From positions 10,349 to 74,348 of the forward strand of contig URUY01000018.1 of the NCBI GenBank assembly GCA_900551115.1: 64,000 bases of DNA, in the 5' to 3' direction. Both the position numbers and the translations under genes were made by a program. Below, in pieces: positions 42,411 through 51,564 of the stretch. Each line of letters opens with the position of its first letter. Positions within the stretch are counted from its first letter, which is position 1. The DNA is from an uncultured Lachnospiraceae bacterium. GTDB lineage: Bacteria; Bacillota; Clostridia; Lachnospirales; Lachnospiraceae. The notes below the pieces were generated by a model. The model made no database searches. It saw only the letters and a list, made by a program, of their open reading frames with translations, and had not been told where the DNA came from.

Positions 42411-43243
42411 ATTTCTTTTTCTCCGATATATAGAAAATGCATACTGGTACCAAGCAGATATTCATTACGGCTGAGCCGATACGCCACCTCCAGCCATGCC
42501 TCTTTATTTTCCGCAGAAAGCTCCTGCACCTCCCTCTCCTTGCACGCAAGGATACTTTCTATTCCTGCAAATACAAGCTCTTTTAAGGAAAAAGAAGCCA
42601 TCAGCTTTTTCGCTTCATCTATCCCCGTAAAATAAGCTGTCGTAAAACCGCCGATTGCATTTCCGTCCTCAACATTTCTGCCATCCTTCAGATAACCGAG
42701 AAGCGTTCTGTAATCATCCTCGCCACTGCAAATATTTACATCTTTAAGGTAACCAAAGCATTCCTGTAACGGTGCAAAGGCTGATATAAAAGAAGAAAAC
42801 AAAAGCCCACCCGCCATTAAATGCCTTAAGGCCTGCTCTACCGCAAGCTTTCTGTCTTTCTCTTCTATTAAATGATACAACGGTCCCATCAGAAGCACCA
42901 CGTCAAAATCAGTATCAAGCCCCTCCAAATCAAGCGCATTTCCCTTTACTGCTCCCGCCAAAGTAATGCCGTATTCTGCTGCCTTTTTCTTAGCTGTTTC
43001 TACATTGCGCAAGGATAAATCCAATAAAATCACCTGATGGCCTTTGCCTGCAAGATACAGGGAATACCTTCCCGGTCCGCCGCCGATATCCAATATTTTC
43101 AGGGACTTTTTACCGGCCCGTTCCATGTATTCTGCCAGATATTCGTCCATGTACCGTTTTGTCAGGGCAAACTCTACAAAATGTCTGTCCAGTCTGTCCC
43201 ACTCATCATATTCTTCATCATAGAACTGTTCAATCTCATTCAT
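42407..43243 (-). CDS. Class I SAM-dependent methyltransferase
   Basis: A 278-residue enzyme with a Rossmann-type methyltransferase domain. The SAM-binding motif is LKILDIGGGPGRYSLYLAGK (about residue 45), the acidic residue of motif II is in VILLDLSLRNV and motif IV is FDVVLLMGPLYHL. The start ATG at 43243 is preceded by GGGAGG with good spacing; a longer frame to 43297 lacks one. A promoter (43288-43316) lies upstream. It is coupled to the MBL hydrolase gene. The substrate (small molecule or other) is not inferable. Confidence 0.85.
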   Translation of the reverse strand: MNEIEQFYDEEYDEWDRLDRHFVEFALTKRYMDEYLAEYMERAGKKSLKILDIGGGPGRYSLYLAGKGHQVILLDLSLRNVETAKKKAAEYGITLAGAVKGNALDLEGLDTDFDVVLLMGPLYHLIEEKDRKLAVEQALRHLMAGGLLFSSFISAFAPLQECFGYLKDVNICSGEDDYRTLLGYLKDGRNVEDGNAIGGFTTAYFTGIDEAKKLMASFSLKELVFAGIESILACKEREVQELSAENKEAWLEVAYRLSRNEYLLGTSMHFLYIGEKEI

Positions 43244-43287
43244 ATAAGCCTCCCTCCCGGACACCCAAGCGTCTGTAAATTTTGAAT

Positions 43288-43316
43288 AGAATAGCACCGA
43301 TTGGACGGCAAGTCAA
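43288..43316 (-). promoter_or_regulatory. Promoter of the methyltransferase/MBL operon
   Basis: On the minus strand TTGACT (43316-43311) and TATTCT (43293-43288) have a 17-base spacer. The predicted start near 43281 leaves a leader of about 38 bases before the ATG at 43243. Confidence 0.55.
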
Positions 43317-43394
43317 TAGAAATCCCTGATTGCGTAGCACCTGTGTCACATGTGGTCAATTCATATTTCTTATATTACTTTTTTCCATAAAATA

Positions 43395-43441
43395 AAAAGA
43401 TACACCTGTATCTGCCAGCCTTCTGACATTACGGGTGTACC
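43395..43441 (-). terminator. Probable terminator after the tRNA gene
   Basis: On the minus strand TACACC...GGTGTA forms the base of a long hairpin downstream of the tRNA, followed by TCTTTTTATTTTA. Confidence 0.45.
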
Positions 43442-43451
43442 CTGTTTACTA

Positions 43452-43522
43452 AGCAGCTAGCGGGAATCGAACCCGTCTCTCCAGCTTGGGAAGCTAGCAT
43501 TCTACCGATGAACTATAGCTGC
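43452..43522 (-). tRNA. tRNA-Gly (anticodon CCC)
   Basis: A 71-base cloverleaf is clear on the minus strand. Acceptor stem GCAGCTA/TAGCTGC pairs fully. The D arm is GTTC...GAAT and the anticodon arm is CTAGC-TTCCCAA-GCTGG (anticodon CCC). The T arm has GGTTCGATTCC. The 3' CCA is not encoded. The short variable loop fits tRNA-Gly. Confidence 0.93.
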
Positions 43523-43561
43523 ACATCTGAAATGTATTATACTACACTCCAGATAAAATTA

Positions 43562-44725
43562 CTAGAACAAAATTTTTTCAGCAAGCTGCTTCAGCTCTTC
43601 TTTGGTTTTTTCATGCATAGCAGAACGGATGGTAACTACCGGCTCTATGATTTCCAGCTCTTTCATACCTTCTAAAAGCTGGCGCATGCATTTTGCTGCC
43701 ATAGGTGCCCATGTACCGTTTTCAATCAGCGCCACTCGGCGTTTCTGATAATTTTTGGATTTCAGATGTGCCAGAAAGCTTTCCATACAGGGGAACAGAC
43801 CGCCGTCATAGGTTGCACATGCCAGCACCAGCCTGTCATACCGAAAAGCTTCGGCAATGACCTGTGCCATATCACTTCTGGATAAATCTGCCAACACCAC
43901 ATTCTTTTCCCCGGATTTCTTTAAAATTCTCTCCAGCTCTGCAGCTGCCTGCGCCGTATTGCCATGGATGGAGGCATAGGCAATCACTACGCCTGCTTCC
44001 TCAGGGCAATAGCTGCTCCAAATATTATATTTTTCAAGATAATGGGACAGATTATCCTTTAAAACAGGACCATGCAGAGGACATATTGCTCTAATATCCA
44101 GCGCTGCTGCCTTCTTTAATAGTGCCTGTACAGGCGCACCGTATTTCCCTACTATGTTAATATAATAGCGTCTTGCTTCCGCATCCCAATCCTCTTTTGC
44201 ATTAAGCGCTCCAAACTTGCCGAAGCCATCTGCAGAAAAAAATATTTTTTCCGTCTGTTCATAGGAAACCATAACCTCAGGCCAGTGTACCATAGGCGCC
44301 ATAAAAAACTGCAGGATATGACTGCCTAGCGATAAGGTCTCTCCTTCCGACACCATTACTTTTTTATCCTCTATATCCGTCTCAAAAAACTGCGGAAACA
44401 TAGCAAAGGTCTTGGCATTGCCTATAAGTTTCATTTTCGGATAAGCCATCATTGCTGCCGCAATGCTTCCTCCGTGGTCCGGCTCCAAGTGAGAAATAAT
44501 CAGGTAATCCGGTTCTCTTCCGCCCAATTCTTCCTCTATATTTTGCAGCCATTCTGATGTTTTTCTGGCATCTACCGTGTCCATCAGCGCTATTTTGTCA
44601 TCCAAAATAAGATAGGAATTATAGGAAACCCCTTCCGGCACCGGATACTGTGATTCAAATAAATCAATCTCTCTATCGTCCACGCCCACATAACGTATCT
44701 TTTCTGTTACTGCAATTTTGCTCAT
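43562..44725 (-). CDS. FprA-type flavodiiron protein
   Basis: A 387-residue A-type flavoprotein. The N-terminal metallo-beta-lactamase-like domain (1-250) carries the di-iron ligands HLEPDHGGS (HxExDH) with further His residues in MVHWPEVMV and CPLHGPVLK. The C-terminal flavodoxin domain (about 255-385) starts VIAYASIHGNTAQAA, the FMN phosphate loop. These enzymes reduce oxygen or nitric oxide to protect anaerobes. The start ATG at 44725 has AGGA nine bases upstream; the longer frame overlaps the aldehyde dehydrogenase. It follows that gene by 38 bases. Confidence 0.93.
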   Translation of the reverse strand: MSKIAVTEKIRYVGVDDREIDLFESQYPVPEGVSYNSYLILDDKIALMDTVDARKTSEWLQNIEEELGGREPDYLIISHLEPDHGGSIAAAMMAYPKMKLIGNAKTFAMFPQFFETDIEDKKVMVSEGETLSLGSHILQFFMAPMVHWPEVMVSYEQTEKIFFSADGFGKFGALNAKEDWDAEARRYYINIVGKYGAPVQALLKKAAALDIRAICPLHGPVLKDNLSHYLEKYNIWSSYCPEEAGVVIAYASIHGNTAQAAAELERILKKSGEKNVVLADLSRSDMAQVIAEAFRYDRLVLACATYDGGLFPCMESFLAHLKSKNYQKRRVALIENGTWAPMAAKCMRQLLEGMKELEIIEPVVTIRSAMHEKTKEELKQLAEKILF

Positions 44726-44763
44726 ACTCTGCTTCCTTTCCGTCTTTGCCGCCGTCCCCGTTC

Positions 44764-46149
44764 TTACAGAAATTTTCTGACAAGCCTGTCCTTCCATTCT
44801 GCATACGGCTGATATTTAAAAGGTATATCAAAATGAAAAGCACTTTCTACAATACTCTTTTTATGGCTGAAGGTTTCAAAGCCGGCCCTGCCATGATAGC
44901 CGCCCATGCCGCTGTACCCCACGCCTCCAAACGGCATATGGCTGGTGGCAAGATGCACAATGGTATTGTTGATACACCCTCCGCCAAATGAGAAGGTCTT
45001 TAACGCCCAGTCCCGCATGCCTTTATTTTTTGTAAAAAGGTAAAATGCCAGCGGCTTCTCAAAGGAACCTACGATTTTCTTTAAATCCTCCGGGCTTGAA
45101 AATGTCAGTACCGGAATAAGAGGGCCGAAAATCTCCTCCTGCATAACGGCGTCTTCCAGTGTCACATTGTCCAAAATAGTAGGTTCTATCTGTAAGGCTT
45201 CCTCATCGCAGTCTCCGCCAAACACTACCTGTCCGCTCTTCATCAGCTTTTTGATTCTTTGAAAATGTTTCTTATTAATGATTCTGGGATAGTCCTCATT
45301 ACGGAGGGCATCTCCCTTTTCCATATACAGTATTTCCTGTTTCAGCATTTCTAAAAACGGTTCTTTTATTTCCTCATGCACCACCAGATAATCCGGTGCT
45401 ACACAGGTCTGCCCTGCATTTAAAAGCTTTCCGAAGGCAATTCGTCTGGCCGCTGTTTTAAGGTCTGCCGTTTTGTCTACAATGCAGGGGCTTTTCCCTC
45501 CCAGCTCCAGGGTAACCGGTGTCACATACCGGGCCGCCTTTTCAAGCACCAGTTTTCCTACCGTAACACCGCCGGTAAAGAAGATGTAGTCGAAGCGTTG
45601 TTCTAAAAGCGCTGCATTCTCTTCCCTGCCGCCCTCAATAACCGCAACATATTTTTCCGGATATATTTCAGAAAGCAGTTTTTTTAAAACTGACGATACT
45701 GTCGGCGCATATGCAGAAGGCTTCAGCACGGCACAATTTCCTGCAGCGATGGCATCTATCAGGGGTTCCAGGCACAACAGTACCGGATAGTTCCAAGGCG
45801 CCATAATCAAAACAACTCCATATGGTTCCGGCACGGAATAAGCCCGCGCCGGCATTTGTGACACATCCGTCATGTGCTTTTCGGGACGCATCCAGCGGTG
45901 CAAGTGTTTTCTTACAAACCGAAGCTCCGATTTTGTCAGTCCGATTTCCGCCATATAGCTTTCGGATGAAGATTTATGCAAATCATTATACAGTGCCTCA
46001 CACAGCTCTTCTTCATACATTATCAGCGCCTGTTCCAATCTTGCTAATGCAGCCTGCCTGAAGCCGTAAGCTTTTGTAATTCCCTTTTCAAAAAAGCTTC
46101 TCTGTTTTTTTAAAATACCGTCAATTTCATTTTCCGCTTTTCCTTTCAT
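44764..46149 (-). CDS. Aldehyde dehydrogenase (NAD(P)-dependent, class 3-like)
   Basis: A 461-residue ALDH superfamily enzyme. The catalytic Cys is in LLNAGQTCVAPDYLVV and the general-base Glu in PVTLELGGKSPCIVD. The cofactor site shows IMAPWNYPVLLCLEPLIDAI and FTGGVTVGKLV. Length and the C-terminal hydrophobic end fit the class 3/fatty-aldehyde type (YwdH/AldA-like). The start at 46149 is preferred because GAGGGAAG precedes it and the upstream frame is Arg/Asn/Lys repeats unlike ALDH. It is between the DUF2804 gene and the flavodiiron gene in one direction. Confidence 0.9.
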   Translation of the reverse strand: MKGKAENEIDGILKKQRSFFEKGITKAYGFRQAALARLEQALIMYEEELCEALYNDLHKSSSESYMAEIGLTKSELRFVRKHLHRWMRPEKHMTDVSQMPARAYSVPEPYGVVLIMAPWNYPVLLCLEPLIDAIAAGNCAVLKPSAYAPTVSSVLKKLLSEIYPEKYVAVIEGGREENAALLEQRFDYIFFTGGVTVGKLVLEKAARYVTPVTLELGGKSPCIVDKTADLKTAARRIAFGKLLNAGQTCVAPDYLVVHEEIKEPFLEMLKQEILYMEKGDALRNEDYPRIINKKHFQRIKKLMKSGQVVFGGDCDEEALQIEPTILDNVTLEDAVMQEEIFGPLIPVLTFSSPEDLKKIVGSFEKPLAFYLFTKNKGMRDWALKTFSFGGGCINNTIVHLATSHMPFGGVGYSGMGGYHGRAGFETFSHKKSIVESAFHFDIPFKYQPYAEWKDRLVRKFL

Positions 46150-46230
46150 GGCGTCTTCCCTCTTTCTGCTGTTATTCCTCTTTTTGTTATTATTCCTTTT
46201 TAACCGGACATCTGCCTGTCGATGCAAATA

Positions 46231-47325
46231 CTAATACCTGTTATGTACCTTTTCTGCAAAACACATACAATCCTTTATTTCAATAACCGTTCCGTCATCC
46301 AAAATTGCCTTGCCCGACATTTTTCCAAATACCTGATGCTGGTCCGACTCAATAATACAGGCACTGATGTGAGCAGCCCGGTCCAGCACGGGAACAAAAT
46401 CCATTTCAAACCGGCCATCGCTTGAGGTAAATCTCCAAGGCTTTAAATATTCTTCCCTGCCTTTGTCATCAAGAGGTATCTCAAACGTAATATCATCGAG
46501 CTTATGGGCCCTGCCGTCATAAAAGAGCATATTTTCCGTAGCCGCGCTTGTATCGCCAAAGCCGTAACCGATATTAAAGCCAAAGCTGTGTCCGCCTATG
46601 TCGCAATTGCCATTGCCCCAGTACCAGGTGTTGTCGTAGGTCCAGACGCCCCTTCCCCAGTCAAGCGTACCAAAATCCGTCTCCGGGTGAAACTCATAAC
46701 GGATACCGTCATATTCTGCATAACCTTTTGCACGCATACAGTTTATTTTCCGGTTATAATAAAAGGCTTTCTTTTTATTCTTCCATGGTGTGGCAATTAC
46801 CATGCTGTCCATGGGCGGCTCATTAAGCTCAATATGGCATTCAAAATCCTTGCCTTGATAAAAGTTCTTAAAATGACAATCTAACACCCTGACGCGGCTG
46901 CCTGTCTTATCATCATCCTTCCCCAAAGCGGCATCCTCATCATCACTCACCTTTACCTGAAACTTCATCTGCAGACGCTTATCCTCATACACGGTATCGC
47001 CTTTTTCGGAGCTTGGCGGCAGGTGGTATTTTCCCATAGGAAATACATTCAAAACCGTCTCCGTATGCTCCCAGTTTTCCTTAAAATTCAGCAAAGATGC
47101 GGACTGTAAGCCAATGTAACCGTCATCCGAAATGGTAAACGCTACCCCGAATCCCTGGCCCATCACCAAATAATAATCCCATTCCTTGATTCGCATTTTG
47201 GAGGCCTTAATATCCGCTCTGTCATAGACCTGAAGCTGGCTTTTGGACCATCCGCATTCGGCAATGCCGCCTTCTTTATTTAAAAGCCTCTGCCTTCTTG
47301 TAACCTCATGATTACGTTCTCCCAT
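46231..47325 (-). CDS. DUF2804 family protein
   Basis: A 364-residue soluble protein with many Trp and Asp residues in beta-rich segments (DWGRGVWTYDNTWYWGNGNC, then GHSFGFNIGYGFGD), typical of DUF2804, a family distantly like lipocalin/CrtC-type hydroxyneurosporene synthase folds. Function is not known; lipid-related roles are suspected. The start at 47325 is chosen because AGGAGG lies seven bases upstream, rather than the ATG six bases earlier. It heads a likely operon with the aldehyde dehydrogenase and the flavodiiron gene. Confidence 0.82.
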   Translation of the reverse strand: MGERNHEVTRRQRLLNKEGGIAECGWSKSQLQVYDRADIKASKMRIKEWDYYLVMGQGFGVAFTISDDGYIGLQSASLLNFKENWEHTETVLNVFPMGKYHLPPSSEKGDTVYEDKRLQMKFQVKVSDDEDAALGKDDDKTGSRVRVLDCHFKNFYQGKDFECHIELNEPPMDSMVIATPWKNKKKAFYYNRKINCMRAKGYAEYDGIRYEFHPETDFGTLDWGRGVWTYDNTWYWGNGNCDIGGHSFGFNIGYGFGDTSAATENMLFYDGRAHKLDDITFEIPLDDKGREEYLKPWRFTSSDGRFEMDFVPVLDRAAHISACIIESDQHQVFGKMSGKAILDDGTVIEIKDCMCFAEKVHNRY

Positions 47326-47393
47326 ATACATACCTCCTTTTACATTTTCCCATTTCCGCATTTTTAGATGAATGGGAAATAAAAACCTTCTGC

Positions 47394-48452
47394 TTATTTA
47401 TCATAGTACAGATAAATGCCCTCCTGTATAATATAGTCATATGTCTTTTTCATATCCTCTATTGTCTGCTCACAGTTTTCAGCAGTCACCCGGTGAGACC
47501 CTTCCGCAATACAGGTAAGCATATATTGATTGATATCCGGCGAATAATGAATCATATCCATATAATTGTCCAGATTACATATTATTTCCTTCTCATTCTG
47601 AAAATAGTAGACCTCCGCATTGCTGTGTGATAATAATGCCGGCAGAACCGTCTCTAAAACAGTGAAATACTCTTCCCCAATCCCATTTACATAACCGCAA
47701 TCCCACCACAGCATGGAGTACGGCGGAAAAATAATAGTATATTTCGTATCGGGATGACTTTCCAATTCCGTATTTATTAACATAATATTTTCCGCTAACG
47801 TCTCTGAAAACTGCGGTGTCGGTACACTCTCCTGTACTTCCTTCGGCTTAGCATAAGCCTGCATGGCTTTTTCTGCACCAAAGGTCTTGCCCGCCGACCA
47901 GTCATAAGCATGCCCGCCTGTATTGATATCAAGCATTGAATAGGCAAACATCTGCGGAATTTTCATAAAAAGAATGTCCTTATTAAACAGGTACGTCACA
48001 TCATCCAAAATACTGTCTGTATGAAGATATCTTGGCGTATCATTTCCATAAAGCGTCACCTCAGTCGAGGATGTGAGAGAAAAAATATCCATACACCAGA
48101 ACACCCGTCTGATATCCTGCCTGCTATGTGCCTTTTCCATGTAATACAGCAAGTCTGCCGTAGAGCCGGATGCACGGATAACCTTCAGCGTATGGCAATC
48201 ATACAGCTCGTCCAGATAGCTGCCATCAAAATTTTCAGCTACTGAAGAGCCAAGCAGTATGCTGTCATAAGCGTTCGTCCGAATAGTTCCTACTACCTGA
48301 TTGTCTCTGTCATAAAGCACCTGCTTTTGTCCAAACCACGGTGCATGATATTGATAAAAGGGGTCAAAAATGATTGTAACAGTCATGACAAGCAGCAGCT
48401 CTGCCAAAATAAAAATTCCTAACCGTTTCAAGGCTTTTCTTTTACTAAACAT
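47394..48452 (-). CDS. SGNH/DltD-like membrane-anchored protein, partner of MBOAT acyltransferase
   Basis: A 352-residue protein with one N-terminal membrane helix (about 10-30) and an extracytoplasmic domain. SILLGSSVAENFDGSYLDEL (about residue 66) has the GxS block of SGNH-type acyl-transfer proteins, and IHYSPDINQYM near the C-terminus could supply the catalytic Asp/His region (D-x-x-H style is not exact). It follows the MBOAT gene by 58 bases. Such pairs (like AlgI/AlgX or DltB/DltD) O-acylate surface polysaccharides. The actual polymer is unknown. Confidence 0.72.
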   Translation of the reverse strand: MFSKRKALKRLGIFILAELLLVMTVTIIFDPFYQYHAPWFGQKQVLYDRDNQVVGTIRTNAYDSILLGSSVAENFDGSYLDELYDCHTLKVIRASGSTADLLYYMEKAHSRQDIRRVFWCMDIFSLTSSTEVTLYGNDTPRYLHTDSILDDVTYLFNKDILFMKIPQMFAYSMLDINTGGHAYDWSAGKTFGAEKAMQAYAKPKEVQESVPTPQFSETLAENIMLINTELESHPDTKYTIIFPPYSMLWWDCGYVNGIGEEYFTVLETVLPALLSHSNAEVYYFQNEKEIICNLDNYMDMIHYSPDINQYMLTCIAEGSHRVTAENCEQTIEDMKKTYDYIIQEGIYLYYDK

Positions 48453-48510
48453 TATCTTTTGCTCCTAAAACACTGCTTTAAAAAACTATTATTCTTTAGA
48501 ACTTACTGCT

Positions 48511-49974
48511 TTAAAAGTTAAAGTATAAAAAGGTACTGACCTGAGAAAGCGATATAAATGCCCATGTAAAAAGCGATGCAAGCGTAAAAGTCCCGCTCCA
48601 TGTTCGTCCTTTTACTGCAATCCACTCCTCTGCCTTCCTGCCTGCAACAAGCAGCACAGATATTCCCAGTAAAAGCAGCATACAACTAATGTAAAACGGA
48701 TTTAAGCCTGCAGGAAATTTCATTTCCAGTGCCTTTCTTATGACATAGGTTTCGGGAAGCTGCAGCGTATTGCACATTCCTGCAAAAAAACCATGAAAAC
48801 CTCCTGCAAACAGCTTTTTCCATAAAAGCCACGCTTCCTCCAGTGAACGGCTCCTGAAAACCGAAAAGCTCAGTGTGACATATATACCGGTTAAAAAACG
48901 ATTTACCCATTTCGAGGAGAAACGAAGCTTGGGCAGCAAGGTCTCAAATACCATTGCAAACCCATGCATCATTCCCCACACCACAAAAGTCCAGTTTGCA
49001 CCGTGCCAAAAACCGCTGACTAAAAAGACAATCAGTAAATTGCGGCATTTTTTAACAATTCCTTTGCGATTGCCCCCTAAAGGAATATAAATATATGTAG
49101 ATAAAAAACGTGAAAGTGTTATATGCCATCTTCGCCAGAAATCCTTTACAGACTCTGCTTTTAGCGGCATATCAAAATTTTCCGGCAGCCAGAAACCGAA
49201 CATTTTCCCGATTCCTCTTGCCATGTCACAATAGCCGCTGAAATCAAAATATAATTCCAGCATATAACAGATAATGGTAATCCACGCAGAAGGTGCATCC
49301 AGATATGCTATACTTGCATATTCCGCATTAACTACTATTGCCAGCACATCCGCCAATAACACTTTTTTTGCAAGTCCCAATATAAACAATGCAATACCGT
49401 CATAAAAAAGAGCTATGTCGGGCTTCCTGTTTTTACGCGCCAGAAGCTGCGGAACAAACTCACTATGCAGCACAATGGGTCCTGCAATGAGCTGCGGAAA
49501 AAATGTAATAAAGCAGGCATAATCAATAAATGTATACCTTGGTGCCTCACCCTTATAGCAATCTGCCAGAAAAGACAGCTGTTGAAAGGTAAAAAAACTG
49601 ATTCCTAACGGCAGTGCAATTTTTTCTATTTCCCAGCCTGTATGAAAAAAAAAGTTACAGTTATCCAAAAAGAAATTGAAGTATTTAAAATAAAACAGCA
49701 GCCCTAAATTTCCTGTAAGCCCCAACGCAAAAATACATTTTCGCATCCTTGCCGTATCGGTACATGTAAACAGACGGCTGCAGATGAAATTTAGCAGCAG
49801 ACTGAGCAGCAATATCCCCAGATACCAAATATTATAATAACCGTAGAAAATCAGTGACATCCCAAACAAAAAGCTTTTCGCAAAGACCGGATTTTCTAAT
49901 TTCTGCAGAATGTACCATCCCAGTAATGAAACCGGCAGAAATATCCCAATAAAAACAAGCGAATTAAAAAGCAT
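48511..49974 (-). CDS. MBOAT-family O-acyltransferase (AlgI/DltB-like)
   Basis: A 487-residue polytopic membrane protein with about eleven helices. The catalytic His lies in LVSGFWHGANWTFVVWGMMH (about residue 320). Family signatures YFDFSGYCDMARGIGKMFGF and DFWRRWHITLSRFLSTYIYI are intact. It transfers acyl groups across the membrane to a surface glycan together with the SGNH-like protein downstream. GAGGG lies six bases before the ATG. The TlpA-like gene ends 32 bases upstream, so ccdA-tlpA-MBOAT-SGNH may be one transcript. Confidence 0.93.
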   Translation of the reverse strand: MLFNSLVFIGIFLPVSLLGWYILQKLENPVFAKSFLFGMSLIFYGYYNIWYLGILLLSLLLNFICSRLFTCTDTARMRKCIFALGLTGNLGLLFYFKYFNFFLDNCNFFFHTGWEIEKIALPLGISFFTFQQLSFLADCYKGEAPRYTFIDYACFITFFPQLIAGPIVLHSEFVPQLLARKNRKPDIALFYDGIALFILGLAKKVLLADVLAIVVNAEYASIAYLDAPSAWITIICYMLELYFDFSGYCDMARGIGKMFGFWLPENFDMPLKAESVKDFWRRWHITLSRFLSTYIYIPLGGNRKGIVKKCRNLLIVFLVSGFWHGANWTFVVWGMMHGFAMVFETLLPKLRFSSKWVNRFLTGIYVTLSFSVFRSRSLEEAWLLWKKLFAGGFHGFFAGMCNTLQLPETYVIRKALEMKFPAGLNPFYISCMLLLLGISVLLVAGRKAEEWIAVKGRTWSGTFTLASLFTWAFISLSQVSTFLYFNF

Positions 49975-50006
49975 GGTTTTCCCTCATATCATTTGTATTA
50001 CACTGT

Positions 50007-50726
50007 TTATTTCTCAGTGCCCAGCAGCTTAAGTCCCTCCAAGAGTGTTTCTTTCTCCATTGCACCCCTTCCATACGCCGTCATGTAACCTTCTGCATCG
50101 ATAAAATAGGTCGTAGGAACGGAGGTTACATAATAAGCATACGCCGCTTCCTGATTTGTGTCAAAATAAACCGGAAAAGTATACTCATTTTCTTCAATGT
50201 ACGCCGCTGCCGTCTCTTTCGTCTCCCGGCTTCCGTCCGTTAGATTAACCATCATAAATACTACCTCTTCCCCATAGGTATCATATACATCTTGAAAATC
50301 CGGCATCTCACTCTTACAGGGACCGCACCAGCTTGCCCAGAAATTCAGAACCACAGGCTTTCCCAAAAAGTCTGACAGCTTCACTTCTTCATCTGCACCA
50401 TTCACCACCGTAAAGTCCGGCGCCATCATTTTTTCCTCTTCACCTGCTGCCGTATCGCCTGTACCTGTACTTGTACCGTTCGTCGTAGCATCTGCTCCGG
50501 TTCCGGCTGCGCTGCCTGATGCATTACCTGTCCCGGTTTCTGTATCCTCCGCACCGGTTTTGGTTTCCTCTGAAATCGCAGTATTTTCCCCTGCTCCGTT
50601 CTGTCCGATTGGACTCAGCGCATTGGGCCTGTATTCTGCCGACAGCCTTTTATAAAGCATGCCGCTTCCTGCAAGAAGTACAATAAGTACCACTGCTCCT
50701 GTTATCATCTTTCCATATTTTTTCAT
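50007..50726 (-). CDS. Membrane-anchored TlpA-like thiol-disulfide oxidoreductase
   Basis: A 239-residue protein with an N-terminal membrane anchor (about 8-24), a Gly/Thr/Ala-rich linker (about 40-95) and a thioredoxin-fold domain. The active site is FWASWCGPCKSEMPDF (CxxC, about residue 135), and the cis-Pro lies in VTSVPTTYFID. It acts outside the membrane, receiving electrons from the adjacent CcdA. AGGAGAGG precedes the ATG. The target proteins are unknown. Confidence 0.9.
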   Translation of the reverse strand: MKKYGKMITGAVVLIVLLAGSGMLYKRLSAEYRPNALSPIGQNGAGENTAISEETKTGAEDTETGTGNASGSAAGTGADATTNGTSTGTGDTAAGEEEKMMAPDFTVVNGADEEVKLSDFLGKPVVLNFWASWCGPCKSEMPDFQDVYDTYGEEVVFMMVNLTDGSRETKETAAAYIEENEYTFPVYFDTNQEAAYAYYVTSVPTTYFIDAEGYMTAYGRGAMEKETLLEGLKLLGTEK

Positions 50727-50792
50727 AATATGCCTCTCCTCATGTGATAAAACATCTGCATGTCCGTATTATTATCTAAATTATTGTACTTA

Positions 50793-51461
50793 TTATTGTG
50801 CGCTTAGGATGGCAAGCAATTTGCCAAACCATCCGGTCATCATACTAATGCCCACAATAATCAGAAAAATACCGGCAATCCGGTTAATCCATATATAATT
50901 TTTTTTGATAAATAAAAAGGTTTCCTTTAATCTGTCCAGCAAAAGCGCACTGATTAAAAAGGGAATCCCCAGCCCCAGGGAATATAACAGCAGCATCAGC
51001 AAGCCTTCTGCCATGGTTCCCCGCTCAGAGGCAAGCATCAGCGCCGAACCTAAAAAAGCGCCTACACAGGGAGTCCATCCAATAGAAAATATCATGCCAA
51101 ACAGAAAAGTAGAAAATATATTTTCAGTCTTTATCTGAATATCCGGTTTTTTCGTCCTGTTCAGGAAACCGATTTGTAAAAGCCCGCTGAAATTCAATCC
51201 CAAAATCACTACAATACCGCCTGTCACCAAATTTACGGCAGTCTTATATTTTTGCAGAATGGCGCCCACAGTTCCGGCAAATGCGCCCAATATCAGAAAG
51301 ACAACCGTAAAGCCTGCCACAAAGGCAGCAGCGTTACACAATGTCTTTTTCCGGTTATTCTCTCCATTTGCAAAATAAGATACATATACCGGCAGCATGG
51401 GCAGCAGACACGGTGATACAAAGGTAATAATTCCTTCTAAAAAAGAAATGAGATACTGCAT
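50793..51461 (-). CDS. ccdA: CcdA-type thiol-electron transporter
   Basis: A 222-residue membrane protein with six helices of the CcdA/DsbD-beta family. Conserved Pro/Cys motifs are FVSPCLLPMLPVYVSYF (helix 1) and GWTPCVGAFLGSAL (helix 4), each with one redox Cys. It moves reducing equivalents across the membrane to the TlpA-like protein encoded 66 bases downstream. Although annotated as cytochrome c biogenesis in many genomes, no cytochrome genes are here; a general disulfide role is more likely. Confidence 0.92.
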   Translation of the reverse strand: MQYLISFLEGIITFVSPCLLPMLPVYVSYFANGENNRKKTLCNAAAFVAGFTVVFLILGAFAGTVGAILQKYKTAVNLVTGGIVVILGLNFSGLLQIGFLNRTKKPDIQIKTENIFSTFLFGMIFSIGWTPCVGAFLGSALMLASERGTMAEGLLMLLLYSLGLGIPFLISALLLDRLKETFLFIKKNYIWINRIAGIFLIIVGISMMTGWFGKLLAILSAQ

Positions 51462-51564
51462 ATTTTATAATGTTCCTCCATGTATTATATTTAAAGTGAA
51501 TACTCCGGCAGATAACGTATTACTATTGTATCATCCCTGTACCGGATTTTATACTGGTTTTGCC

